Below, one piece after another: positions 32,940 to 45,081 of a DNA stretch of 64,000 bases. The DNA comes from Progne subis subis. Its lineage: Eukaryota; Chordata; Aves; Passeriformes; Hirundinidae. The position numbers were made by a program, and so were the translations under genes. The stretch spans positions 1 through 64,000 of the forward strand of contig JAKJHU010001546.1 of NCBI GenBank assembly GCA_022316685.1, read 5' to 3'. Position 1 is the first letter of the stretch, and each line of letters opens with the position of its first letter. The notes under the pieces were generated by a model. It saw nothing but the letters and a program-made list of their open reading frames with translations, searched no databases and was not told where the DNA came from.

Positions 32940-34170
32940 GTCCCAAGGATCCAAGAACATGGAACAGGTCTGGTTGGCTTGGCCTCTGGGGTCCACCTGA
33001 ATGGTCCAGTGTTGCTAGTGGACACGAGTAAATACTCACGGATTTGACTCCACAAAATGAAGGCTGAAGAAGAAAAGACTTTATTGTTTAAAAAGACCTT
33101 GCTTTTATAGGTTTTGAAGAATGACCAGGGATTGGAGGACAAGGCTACCACCTCTCCATCCCACTGGCCAGGCTACAGTCCATCAGTTAGCTATCATCAG
33201 AAAGGAATGTGGAAAAAACAAGATGTTTACATCAAAAGCTGTGGGAAAATTCAGTCAGAGCTGTAAACATCTCACAAAAGCTCACATAATATGGCACAGT
33301 CCAGCTGACCTTGACATGTTGTGAACAACTCTTCTCATCTGTCCCTTAAACCCTGGAGTTCCATGCTTTCCTTCCTGGTGGGAAAAGAACTGTCCTTCTC
33401 CCAGGTGCCCATGGGCCGAGAATTGGGGATTCTGCCTCCAAATCTGATGATATCCAAGGATTGTTCACATATGAAACCTGCCAGGACAGACATCTCTGCT
33501 GGCCTTGTTATCATGGGGACTGCTTCTCATCTGTTTCAAAAACACTGCAGGGCCATGCTTCTCTTCCCAGTGATAAAAAAACAACATCTTTCAAGCCCAG
33601 GGTGTCCACTGCCAAAATTGGGAATCTGCCTCCAGAACTCCTTATATCCAAATACAGCTCCGAGTCAAAAGCTCCCAGGACTATCTATGTTCCCTTGGTT
33701 TCCAAGGGTGACCTCTCATCTGCCTTTGAACCACTGTAGGTCCGTACTTTCCTTCCTGTGGAAAAGAACTGTCCTTCTTTTCCAGACACCCAATGGACAA
33801 AACCTAGGATTTGGCCTCCCAAGCTCCATCCATCCAAAGATAGGTCCTAGACAAAAGCTGTCAAGACAAACAGATCAGACTGGACTTGCCTTCCTTGAAG
33901 CTGCATCTAATCAGCCTTTGAAACACTGGGGCTCTTCCCTTTCCTTCCTGTGGAAAAGAACTGTCATTCTGGTCTAGGAACCCACAGCTAAAATGGAATT
34001 TCACCTCCAAACTCCACAAATATGCAAGAGGGGTTTTCAGACAAAAGCTGCAGAGACAGACAGAACTGTCTTGCCTTGGCCTTGGGTGAGTGCCTCTCAC
34101 CTGCCTTCAAAATATCAGAGTTCTGTGATTTTCTACCTATAGAAAAGAAACTGTCCTTTTTGAGTGGGTA
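32940..34170 (+). repeat. ~190-bp satellite, array C (interrupted by an LTR)
   Basis: Units recur at CTTCTCATCTG 33331 and 33523, CCTCTCATCTG 33712, CCTTTGAAACAC 33915 and CCTTCAAAATAT 34103, giving spacings of 188-193 bp. A partial unit before the LTR (32945-33009, AACAGGTCTGGTTGGCTTGG) continues after it (GTCCAGCTGACCTTGACATG). The LTR at 33010-33298 therefore sits inside the array. Confidence 0.88.
33010..33298 (-). mobile_element. Solo LTR (289 bp) with perfect 6-bp target duplication
   Basis: On the minus strand it starts TGTGCCATATTATGTGAGC and ends CACTAGCAACA. It has CCTATAAAAGCAAGG as TATA region (~33108) and AATAAAGTC as polyadenylation signal (~33085) just downstream. GTCCAG flanks it on both sides (33004-33009 and 33299-33304), the 6-bp duplication expected of class II retroviruses. 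No internal sequence remains. Confidence 0.85.
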
Positions 34171-34449
34171 CCTATGGCCTCAAGCACATGACCACTATAA
34201 CCTGGACAAAGGAGCTCTGTGCTCAGTGGAGTGGAGACTGAGGACAGGAGACGAGAGCCCTGGGAGGGACTGAAGGGTGGTTTCAGAGATGGTGAATCCC
34301 TTTGAAATTGTGGAGAAGAGCCAGAGAAGGAAAATACTTAATGCAAAGGGCAGCTGAAGTGGAACCAGACTGGAACCAAAGAGGAAAGAATTTCCCTTCT
34401 TCCAGGGAAGTGCTGTGGTGTAACACATCCCTCGAAGGAGTCAGGAAAA
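34171..34449 (+). repeat. Duplicate of 29310-29590
   Basis: Shared phrases include CTATGGCCTCAAGCACAT, GGACAAAGGAGCTCTGTG, CAGTGGAGTGGAGA and GAAGGGTGGTTT. With arrays B and C and the adjacent ~850-bp unit, this makes 28870-30430 and 33330-35270 a direct duplication of satellite plus unit. No gene is recognised. Confidence 0.8.
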
Positions 34450-35957
34450 GCCCAAGGCTTTGTTGTGGCCAGGCAGAGGCAGTCAGGACACAGAGCTGTC
34501 AGCAAAGGAAGGGGCCAGCGAGGTGGGGCAGCCGGGGGATGACGACAGCCTGCAGGGACAGAGGCGCAGGGCATGGACACCGTAGGACAGCCTGGGCTGG
34601 AGAGGGCACAGGGATGGGCAGCAGCTGAAAGGCCCTGACACAGCCAACTCCTGCAGCACTTGGGCCATGGCTGCTGGCCCTGGGCCTGAGCCATGAGCAG
34701 GAGACAAGTGACCCTGGCAGGCCTGGGGCCTCATTGCCTCCTTGTCCCTGCTCAGCAGCCTGGCAGGGGCCGCCCCATGGTGCTGCCCTTGGCATTGCAC
34801 ATCCCCACATCCCAGTGTCCTGGGAAGAGCCCTGAGCACTGAGGGAGGGACAGGATCTGCCTTGGCAGGGGCTGGGGCTCAGGCCTTGGCTCTGCATTCC
34901 TGAAACACATGCAGGTTTGCTCAGCATCAGAGACACCTTTGCCTTGTTTGTCCTCACCTGTCATCACTGCCTGCAGTGTTCTGCTCTAATGGGAACATGG
35001 GGACACTTTCTCACTCATGTCCCTCAGTGGGACCCATTAAAACTTTAAGAAAACTTCAGTGTTTCATTTTCATTTTGAGTTCTTAAGAAGTTTTTTGAAG
35101 ACACTCTCAGGAACTGAGTGATGTAAACAACACCAAAGCCCTGAGAGGGTCATTAAAGTCCTGGTGCTGTGTCTGTACTGATGAGCTGGGCTGGGCTCCT
35201 GGCATAGAGGCAGCTCTTGGCAATAAAGAAGAGCTTCAAAAAGACATTTCTCCTGAGGAGCAGCTCCTCTCCCAGCCCAGCAGGGCTGAGGGCACTGCCT
35301 GCAGGGTACCTAAGAGGAGTGAAGCAGAGAGCTTAAAGAAACTGGAAGGATAATTCTGAGATTATTCAAGAGAAATCTTCACACCTTTTGAAAATTCTGA
35401 GCTTTTTCATGGAGAAATCCATCACCACTCCTGACACAGTCAGTCTCTGGCTGCAGGGATCTCCTCAAGCTGACCCAGGACAGGACTGACATGACTGTAA
35501 GGATGGCTCTGCTGCCCTTTCTGCTTTGGGGGAGGATGTGCTCCAGAGCGGGGCTGCCCTGGGCACCGTCAGAGGGACAGGGCAGGACGGCTCCTGCTGC
35601 CAGGGACGGCTGCAGGGGCTGAAGCTGGGGCTGCAGCCAGGGGTGCCCAGGGCTGTTCGTGCAGAGCAGCTCCTGCAGCCCTGAGGGCTCTTGGCCAGGC
35701 CAGGGCATCTGCCACCTGCCAGGGGCAGCTCTCAGCCTGCCTGGGAGCTCCCATGGATGGTGGAGGGGAGCTGTGGGTGCCAAGGAGTGACTCCTGCCAG
35801 GGCAGGTCCTGCTGCTGTGGAGAGGGTGCTGTGTGGGCCAGGGCTGCTCAGAGCTCCAGATCATGCCCAGGTCATTTCTGAAGGGACTTTTCATGAGCTC
35901 ATTCAGGGCAGGAAGTTTCCTCACTTGAGTCTCTGCTTTCCTAAATCTCTGGCCCCA

Positions 35958-35980
35958 CCCCCCCCCCCCCCCCCCCCCCC
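35958..35980 (+). repeat. Poly-C run present in one arm only
   Basis: There are 23 C in a row, followed by TTTCCCC. The matching place in the left arm (near 24450-24500) has ordinary mixed sequence. Long C runs are also a common source of sequencing error, so its length is uncertain. Confidence 0.8.
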
Positions 35981-37417
35981 TTTCCCCTGGCTCAACTTGG
36001 TGGGAATGGAAACTCATCTTGTGCAAGGGCAGAGCAGGGGCTGAGGCTCTTAAAATATGACCCTGAGTTTTCCTGGGAACCTCAGCAAGTGCCTCCAGCT
36101 CCCCAGCCTCCAGATCCATCCAGCATCCCCTTTCCATGGTGCCCAGGCCTGGGGGAGCTGTTCTTTAATCCCTGCAGCCCCGAGCAGCTGCAGGGCAGAG
36201 CTGGCCCAGGGGCTGGGCTGGGCTCTGGCAGCACTGGCAGGGAAGGAGCCCGGGGCCACAGGAACAGCTCGGGCTGGGACAGCTCCAGCAGCAGAGGCGT
36301 GGGCAGGGAGGAGGGATGCAGTGCTGAGGGAAGCCCTGCTGCAGGGGAGATGTGGCACCTGCCGGCCCTGCCCTGCAGGGCACACACTGCCCTGAGCAGC
36401 ACAGCTCTTGTGTCCCCTCGCAGCCAGCACAGCCCTCAGCCCGGGGGCTCGGGGCCCTCAGTCCCCTCCTGGGCCGGCAGAGCAGCCCCAGAGATGAAGG
36501 GCATCTCTCCTGCCATGTGCCCATTCCCTGCTGACCAGGGCCTGAGGGCCACTGTCCTGCACTGCTGCTGCCTGCCAGGGGCTGTGCAGGGCTGGGCAGG
36601 AAAGGCTTTTCCTCAGGGCCCAGCTCTCTCTCTCCTTGCCTTGCCCAGGTGCTCCTGGCATTGCTGACGGGCTCTCTGGGAATGGCAGTTCCAGCTGCAG
36701 GCTCAGGCCCAGCCCTTGGGCTCCTCCTGTGCAGGCCTGAGCACAGCAATGGGGTGTCCCAGCTCCCTCTGCCCTGGGGAGCTCTGGGCAGGGCAGGCTG
36801 GGAATGAGCCGACTCTCCCTGACTTTGGGAAGGCAGGAGCCACTTTGTGTGCCAGGGATCCCTCTGCTCTCAGCAGTGTCTCCTGGCTTTCCAGGGTAAC
36901 ACAGGACGTGGAGCTCAGAAAGGTGCAAGTCCAGGGCAGCTGGGAACAGGAGAGAGGGACAGAAGCAGCTCCCCTCAGTCTGCACTAAGGCTCAGACAAT
37001 CCTCCTGCCTCACTGTACTCTCTGTTCTCCCCAGGTGCAGCAGAATCTCTTGTTCTGCCTCCTGCAATCCCCATCCCTTCACCCTGGCAGCTCCTGTGCC
37101 TTAGGAGGAGATTCTTTGTCCAAGTTCAAACACCAGGACTGGGCCCTGCCCTCACTGTTCCCTGCACTGACTGGGGGTCAGGGCTGACTCCCTAGGTGTG
37201 CTGCAGGACCAGGTCGGGGTCCTCACTGAACATTGGCCAGCAGCAATCAGTGCTATAGCAACCAAGATGAAGGAAGTTCTGCAAGATGTACACAAAGGGG
37301 TGGTATTTATTGGCAGGGAATGGTCTGTGAGAAAGGGCTTTGACTAGTCTATGAGAAATCTCCTGTCAAACTTCACTGTCTTTCCTCCTACAGGTTGAAA
37401 CAGCCAGACACTAGCAA

Positions 37418-38355
37418 ATGTCCAAACAGCAGCTCCATCAGCCACTTCCTCCTGCTGCCATTGGCACACACGCGGCAGCTGCAGCTCCTGCACTTCTGCC
37501 TCTTCCTGGGCATCTCCCTGGCTGCCCTCCTGGCCAACGGCCTCATCATCAGCGCCGTAGCCTGCGGCCACCTCCTGCACACGCCCATGTTCTTCTTCCT
37601 GCTCAACCTGGCCCTCACCGACCTGGGCTCCATCCTGCACCACTGTCCCCAAAGCCATGCACAATTCCCTCTGGGACACCAGGACCATCTCCTATGAAGG
37701 ATGTGCTGCTCAGGTGTTTCTGTTTGTATTTTTCATTTCAGCAGAGGTTTCCCTCCTGACCATCATGTGCTATGACCGCTACGTGTCCATCTGCAAACCC
37801 CTGCACTACGGGACCCTCCTGGGCAGCAGAGCTTGTGCCCACATGGCAGCAGCTGCCTGGGCCAGTGCCTTTCTCAATGCTCTGCTGCACACAGCCAATA
37901 CATTTTCCCTGCACCTGTGCCAGGGCAATGCCCTGGGCCAGTTCTTCTGTGAAATGCCCACACATCCTCAAGCTCTCCTGCTCACACTCCAAAATCAGGA
38001 GACTTGGGCTTACTGTGGTTGGTACCATCTTTAGCTTTCTGGCTGTTTTCTGTTCATTGTTTTCTCCTATGTGCAGATCTTCAGGGCTGTGCTGAGGATC
38101 CCCTCTGAGCAGGGACGGCACAAAGCCTTTTCCACCTGCCTCCCTCATCTGGCCGTGATCTCCCTGTTCCTCAGCACTGGCATTTTTGCCTACCTGAAGT
38201 CCCCCTCCATCTCCTCCCCATCCCTGGATCTTTCCATGTCAATTCTGTACTCGGTGGTGCCTCCAGCCCTGAACCCCTCATCTACAGCCTGAGGAACCAG
38301 GAGCTCAAGGCCTGCAGTGTGGACACTGATGCACTGGACAATTTCAGAAACATAA
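37418..38355 (+). pseudogene. OR14-like olfactory receptor pseudogene, right arm
   Basis: Inverted paralogue of 22113-23048, also full length. An extra A in the third codon region shifts the start frame. TM1 (LQLLHFCLFLGISLAALLAN) and TM2 follow in another frame up to ~37640, where the frame changes again. The stretch 37657-38034 is open and holds EGCAAQVFLFVFFISAEVSL (TM3), MCYDRYVSICKPLHYGTLLG, TM4 and GNALGQFFCEMP (extracellular loop 2), before a stop in TM5. QIFRAVLRIPSEQGRHK, TM6 and PPALNP (TM7) follow in a further frame. Its lesions are mostly not those of the left-arm copy. Confidence 0.9.
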
Positions 38356-39309
38356 ACTGCTGTCCAATTTCTGCAAATCACTGTAATAAAAGTCATCTTT
38401 GATAGAACTTGTACATTTGGTTGTTGAGTTTTTATCCTTTTTTTTATAGTTTTCAATGGTGTTTCACAAATCAAGGCCATTAGTTTTTCTTCTTTCCACC
38501 TTTACTGTGGCCCCACACTGTGTCAATAGGAAGCTATGCTCTCCAGTAGCTATAAATGAAGTATAAGGATCTCCCAGCAGAGATTTCTCACCTCAGCTCC
38601 CCCTTTGTTCCCCTCTCTGGAGCTGCAGCAGCAATGTCTGTGTGCAGAGCTGGGGCAAGATCAGTGCTGGCCACAGCAGCTGTGCCCAGCAGCAGCAGCA
38701 CTTGGTGTTGCCAGTGCTGCTTCCCGTGCCCCTGCCCCGCTGCCCTCCTGGCCCTGGTGCTGCTGTAGGGCCTGAGTGCTCTCGGGGCCGGGCACAGTGC
38801 TGGGGGTGGCAGTGCCGGGGCTGCAGCAGGGACAGGCCATGGGCACTGCTGGGGCAGCGCTGACGACCTCAGGGCAGGGCCTGGGGGCTCCAGGCTCCTT
38901 GCCCAGGCTTCTCTCCAGAACACGCCCAGGCCAATGCTCAGCACAGAAAAGCCCCGTGAGCAGCCCCAGGGTGGCCGTGGGCAGGCTGGGAGGCAAACAG
39001 CATCACACCATGGGAACGTCCCTTGGGGAGCAGGATCATCCTACAAGTGCTGCAGGAATTGTCTGCAGGCTCCTGCAGTGCCTCGGGCTGTTCCCTTGCC
39101 AGAGGCACCACAGGCCAGGGGGGCACATCTGGGCTGCTGTGTCTGGCTGTGGGGCTCCCTGTTCTGGGCAGTGAGGAGGGGCTGCAGAGGCTCTGCAGGA
39201 CTGACAGGATGGGCTTTGGGGCTGTGTGGAGAAGCTGAGGGACCTGGGCTGCTGGACCTTCTGAGGAGGAGGCCCAGGGCTCATCCTGCAACTGCTGCAA
39301 GGGGTGGTT

Positions 39310-41130
39310 TCAGAGAATCACAGAATTGGCCAGGTGTAAAACACCTTGGAGATCATCAAGCCCAACCTGTGCCCTGATACCACCTTGTGTCTCCCTGAGC
39401 CTCCTCTTCTTCAGGATAAAACAACCCCAGTCTCCCTCAGCCGCTCCTCACAGGGACTTGTGTTCCAGACCCCTCACCAGCCTTGTTGCCCTTCTCTGGA
39501 CATGCTCCAGCCCCTCCATGTCCTTCCTAAATTGGGGGCACAGAACTGCAACACCACTCGAGGTGCTGCCTCACCAGTGCTGAGCACAGGGAAGAATCAC
39601 TGCCCTGCTCCTGCTGGCCACACCATTCCTGATCCAGGCCAGGTGCCATTGGCCTTCTTGGCCACCTGGGCACACTGCTGGCTCATGTCCAGCCATGCTG
39701 TCCAATCAGTGCCCCAGGTCCCTTTCTGCCTGGACACTCTCCAGCCACTCTGTCCCCAGCCTGTAGCACTGCAGGGGTTGTTGTGGCCAAAGTGCAGGAC
39801 CTGGCCCTTGGTCTTGTTAAACCTCCCACTGTTGGATTTGGGCCCTGGATCCAGCCTGTCCAGGTCCCTGTGCAGAGCCCTCCTACCCTCCAGCAGATCC
39901 ACACTCACACCCAGCTTGGTGTCATCTGCAAATTTGCTGATGGTGGACTCAGTCCCCTCATCCAGATCATCAATGCAGACATTGAAATCCACTCTGGCTG
40001 GGTCTGATCCCTCGGCCATCCTGTGGGTGCCCTGTGATGGCTCTCCAGGTGATCTGTTCCAGAACCCTGCTGGGCACTGAGGTCAGGCTGACAGGCCTGG
40101 AGTTCCCCAGATCCTCCTTCCAGCCCTTCTTGGGGATGGGCTCACATTGGCACCTCCAGTCCTCTGGGACCTCCCTGCAGAGCCAGGACTGATGAGAAAT
40201 GATGGAGAGCAGCTTGGTGAGCTCCTCACCAGCTGCCTCATCCCCCTAGGATGGATCCCATCTGGTCCCACAGACACCTGTGAGCATCTGAGTGGCTCAG
40301 CAGGTCACCAGCTGCTTCCTCCTCGGATGACAAGGGGGCTGTTCTGTCCCCTGTGCCCATCTACCAGCTCAGGAGAACACTTGTCCTGAGGGACAACCTG
40401 TCTGATTGTTGAAAAATGAGACAAACAAGGTGTTAAGGCAGCTCAGCCTTTTCCTTATCTCTCGTTACTATATTCCTCACAGTATGCAATAAAGACTAAA
40501 ATTTCTCTTATCCCACATTTTGCTATAAATTTATTTGTGGAAACATTTTAATTTTTCAGAAAAACTGGCCAGGTTAAATTTTAACTGATCTTTCACCTCT
40601 CTAATTTTCTTTCCCCATGACCTAACAACATCTTAAACATTTCCTGATTTGCCTGACCTTCTGTCAGAGGTGTTGCAGCTTTGTTTTTTTTTTTTTTTTT
40701 TTTTTTTTCCTGAGTTCCCACATAAAGTACCATGGACTGCCAGGCCAGTCATTTTCATCACTGGCTCATCTTTGGCACACCAGGACAGGATGCTCCTCTC
40801 CCCTTAAGATTCCTTTCTTGAAGTGTGTCCATCCTTCCTGGGCTCTCCTATTTTTAAGGGCTGTTTCCCTTATAAAAATCAGTACCTGATTCAGTACTCC
40901 CCAAATCTGCATCCTAGAGAGGCCAAAGTCTGCCCTCCATAATTTCAGTGTAGATGTTTTGTTGATGCCTTTCCTTCTTTCCCAGAATTCTGGAAAGTTG
41001 ATTATTTCATGGTCACTGTACCCCAGGCAGCCTCAGTCCATCACATCCTCCCACAGCCCTTCTCTGTTTGTGAACAGCATCAGACAGAGCTTTCCTTGGC
41101 AGTGGGAGTGTTACCACAAATTTGGTAAAA
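39310..41130 (-). mobile_element. CR1 LINE ORF2 pseudogene, right arm
   Basis: Mirror copy of 19340-21172, with the same internal jump removing the polymerase palm (near 39985) and the same 3' end (39310-39340). The minus-strand frame 39597-40019 still reads DDLDEGTESTISKFADDTKL, LHRDLDRLDPG, RFNKTKG and [11 protein letters not shown], so this copy is slightly less broken in that part than the left one. The internal homopolymer is 25 T at 40684-40708. Confidence 0.9.
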
Positions 41131-43374
41131 TAAAAATGCTCCTTAAGCACCAATGTAGCATTTAGAAGCAGCATTGCTTTATTTGGCTGGATGCACGGGG
41201 GAACAGCTCCTCCCAAAGCCGTGCATGCTGAGTACAGGAAGTTTCTGTTTATATTCTGTATTTTGCATACATATTCATTGATGGTCCTGGACTAAACATA
41301 CATTTGATAATCATTTCCCAGAAAATCATTTACATATTTCCCTCCCCTTTTGCACACACTTCTGTCCTGGGGGTCTCTCTGGTGGTCCCTTGTGGTCATA
41401 GACCCCAGTGTTCCAGGTGACCTGGCTGAGTTGGCAAGACACTGAGGCTGGTGAATTTCTAGTTCTCTTTCTTACACAATGGGCATGGTGTGGTTTCCAT
41501 GGGCCAGTGGTTTTGGAGAATGATCATTGAGTTAGCTCACCAGGTGTAGACCATTTATCATCTGGTAACATGAGGTCACAGAGTGGGCTATGACATCGCA
41601 CAGTGGGTTAGGGGAGATCATCGAGCAGCTATGACATCATTGGCCATCTCTGTGACATCACAAAGCAGATTATGGCATCACAGAGTTGTCTGTGACAGTA
41701 CTGGGTGGCTGTGTGACATCACTGGGTTGGTCATGCCACCCCCCCCCATCACAGTTACCCCCATGAAGTCCAATGCTGTTCATGTTCAGCAGGGTCCCCT
41801 GTCCCCCAGAATCCCCCAGGTGCATCCTGGAGCCACAGCCTCCACCAAAGGATGTTCCACAGGATTGACCCCAGAGCCTGACACGGGGACAAGGGGCTGG
41901 GCTGTGTGACCAGGACATCAAGGACGTGCATTATCCAGGTCACTGTGGCCTGGCTTGGGTTCCCCAGGGCAGGAAAGATGTCTGGCAGCTGCAGCAGGGT
42001 TAGGGAAGGGCTCCAAGGTGGGGCTGGAGCCCTTTGGCTGTGAGCAGAGGCTGAGGGAGCTGGGCTTGTCCAGCCCGAGCAGGGAAGGCTGAGGGGCTCC
42101 TCATGCCAGCCTGGCAGTGCCACCGAGGAGGTGATGGAGAACACAGAGCCAGGCTCTTCACCAGGGGCCTGGTGGGAGACAAAAGACAATGATATAGGGT
42201 GAAAGAGGGGAGCTTCAGCCAGGACAGGAGGAAACCTTTATTCCCATGGGCTCAGCCAGATGCTGAGATGCTGCCCCCTCCTGTCCTTTGGGATTTTCCA
42301 ATCCAGACCAAATCAAGCCTTGAACCACTTGGTCTGGCCCAGTTTCTGACAGCTTGGGCTGCTGACTTGCTGAGGTCCTTTCCAATTCAGCTCTCTAATG
42401 ATCCTGGGACAGTGCTGGGCTCCTGTTTTACACTGGAGCACAGCAGATGGGACAGGAGCCCTGCAGGGCTGTACAGGACCTGCAGCTTGCGAGGTGCACT
42501 GAGCACATCTTCATTAGCTGGGTCATTTGAGCACTTTAAGAAATGCCAAGTTTTCCGACCAGGAGAGACCAGGAATTTCCTGGAATTGTATGATGGCAGG
42601 AGAAGGAATCCTGATCTTCCCCTCTGATTGTGTCACTGGCTGGATTTCTGTTTTTCATGGAGCTGTGCCTTCCCTTGGTTTTGTTGGCTGACAATAAATG
42701 AACATCCCTCTGTGTCTCAGGCAGCTCCTTCTGCAAGGAAAGCAGGTGGGAGTTGGTGCCAAGGAGCTGAAAGCTGCAGCTGCAGCCTGGAAGAGGAGGA
42801 AGCTCAGATTGGCACAAGGCTGCTCTGAGTCCCTAGGGGCTGGAGGAGGGAAATGGTGGGGTGGGGGCTAGGGGAAAAGTGATTGATTGTCAGCCATGAA
42901 GGGTCATATTGATTTTCATATCTATTCAGAGTGCACGAGGAGTTTCTGGGCATCAATATCAACTGGAGATTGCTGATATCAATCTATAAACAGGAAAACA
43001 AAACTAAACAGGACAAAAAAATTATCTCTGCATTTTTCAAAGACATAGTGTATTCTCTTTGAACATACTTCAATAATCTGTCTAAGTAACCACATAAGAA
43101 TTGAAGACTTGAAATTAAATTATTCCCAAGGGGCTTGTCTTGTTTAGGGTGTTTTGAAATACTAATGAGCCTTTGGCACTGAATTCCTGAACTGAAGAAC
43201 TAAGACTGAGCAAGCCTCTGGAGAACTAAAATTCATCAGGGAACCTCCAAGCTGCTGAGTATCCATGCTCAGCAGAGCAGAGGAATCTATTCTAAATAGA
43301 TTCTAATAGATTTCTCAGCAGAGCAATCTATTAAATTGACTACATTCCAGGGGTTTCCACCTGCTAAGGACTAT

Positions 43375-43735
43375 AAGCTCACGTGCAGGCACAGGGGCTC
43401 CATGCTGGCATCTGAGGGGTCTCTGGGCTCCTGAAGATGTTTGGCCACACTCATTCACAGGGGTTCCATGGTGACATCCCAGGGGTCCTTAATCTTCCCA
43501 GGGTCATGAGGTGACAGACAGTCACAGGGCTGCACAGTGACAACAGAGGTGTCTCTATGCTGCCAAAGGAGCCAATTTGTCCCAGGCATGGCAGGAGTCC
43601 AGTGGTGACATCCCTGTGCTCCTAAAGAACAGTGAGGTCACAGACAACTCACAGGGGCTCCATGGGGACATCCCAGGAGTCTCCGGCTGCCAAAGAGCGG
43701 GATGTCACAGACACTCACAGGGGTTCCTGTCAGGA
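43375..43735 (+). repeat. ~70-bp tandem repeat, right arm
   Basis: Reverse-complement partner of 16725-17100. Units carry CACTCACAGGGGYTCCATG and GACATCCCAGG. Just downstream the frame 43702-43980 is open and ends PLYNFVPQQ, but the left-arm counterpart is frameshifted and I recognise no domain. Confidence 0.65.
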
Positions 43736-44989
43736 CAGAGTGGGAGCTTCAGGCAAAAATTATTAAGCAAGCTCCTGTTGGGTCACAAGGTGCAGAAAGG
43801 ACCCCCGACACCCCAATCATACCCCCAAGCTCCCCAAACCAGGCTTTACAAACTCTTTCTGTGAGAGGATCCTGGGACTTACTGGATCCAATCCCAGCCC
43901 CAGACTTTGTTAAAGATTTCTGTGTAAAGGATTATACAGGTGGAATTGAACCTTTGTACAACTTCGTCCCACAACAATAAGGATGGAAAACCAAAAGCAT
44001 TTGTGTACATATAGATTATGATTGATTATGATCATGGCTAGACAGAAAGGTCTTAATCAGAATTACCTACTCCATAGGGTAGGAGCTGTAACACCGATTT
44101 TAATATAGTGCTCTAGGAAGCAATTTTGAAGCAATTGTATTAAAGAAAAACTGTTATTAAGTAGAGATGGGTGTCTCTCCCTCAGACCAATGATCCTGGG
44201 CAAATCTCACTCAGCCTCAGGCAGTGACCTTGAGGGTGTCCTGCCCTCCAGGGAGGAAATCTCCATACCCCACCAAGAAGGGAAGTGTCAGGAGGTGTTG
44301 CAGGTAAAATTTGGGATGGGGCTGTTCTAGCCTGAAGTGCTGCCCTGTCGTCAGATGTGGCCCAGGCTGTGCCAGCTCAGCAGCTCTGCAGAAGCTCTCA
44401 GTGGTGTCACTTGGTTGTTCCTTTATCTGGGAATTTTTCCAGCTCTGCCACAGCTTCAGCTCCCTCTCAGGGATGTTGAACTGGGGATGGAGGAGTCAGG
44501 CTGCTTTCAGCATTATTCACCTCAAAAGAGACCATGAATCCTCTTCTTCAGTTCCCACTGGGGACTTTGAAAACAGGGCCTTGTGGGGGTTGTTTGAGCC
44601 CATTGCAGGCAGAGCCTCCTGCTCCAGCAGGAACTGCCTTTCCTGTGCATGGCCAGAGCCAGGTCCCGCTGCAGGAAAAGCCCCAGGCCAGCCCCAACAC
44701 AGTGAAGGCCTCTGGGCACAAGTGCAGAGTGCTGGGAGCTGTGCCAGGGAGAGCCTGGATGACACCAAAGGCACCTTGGCAGCAGCAGCTCCCTGCAGGC
44801 CATTGGCCAGAAGCCTCCCTTGGCAACCCGGCCTGGTGGCCACCACTGCAGAGCTGCTGGGGCAGGGGCTGATTTTCTGCCTGGGCTCTGCCCAGCCCAC
44901 AGAGTGTGAGCTCAGCCCTGACTTCGGGCACATGCCCTTGTGCCTGGGCCCTGCAAAGCCTAAAGGTCACCTGTGCCACCCTGGTGCCC

Positions 44990-45081
44990 ATCCCTGGATC
45001 TGGCACTGTCACTTCTGTACTCGCTGGTGCCTCCAACACTGAACCCCCTCATCTGGAGCCTGAGGAACCAGGAGCATGAGG
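44990..45081 (+). pseudogene. Olfactory receptor TM7/C-terminal remnant, copy 2
   Basis: Same ~30-codon remnant as 15384-15476, plus strand here. The continuing sequence upstream of it, GTGCCCATCCCTGG, shows what the third copy looked like before the provirus inserted at 60281. Confidence 0.8.
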
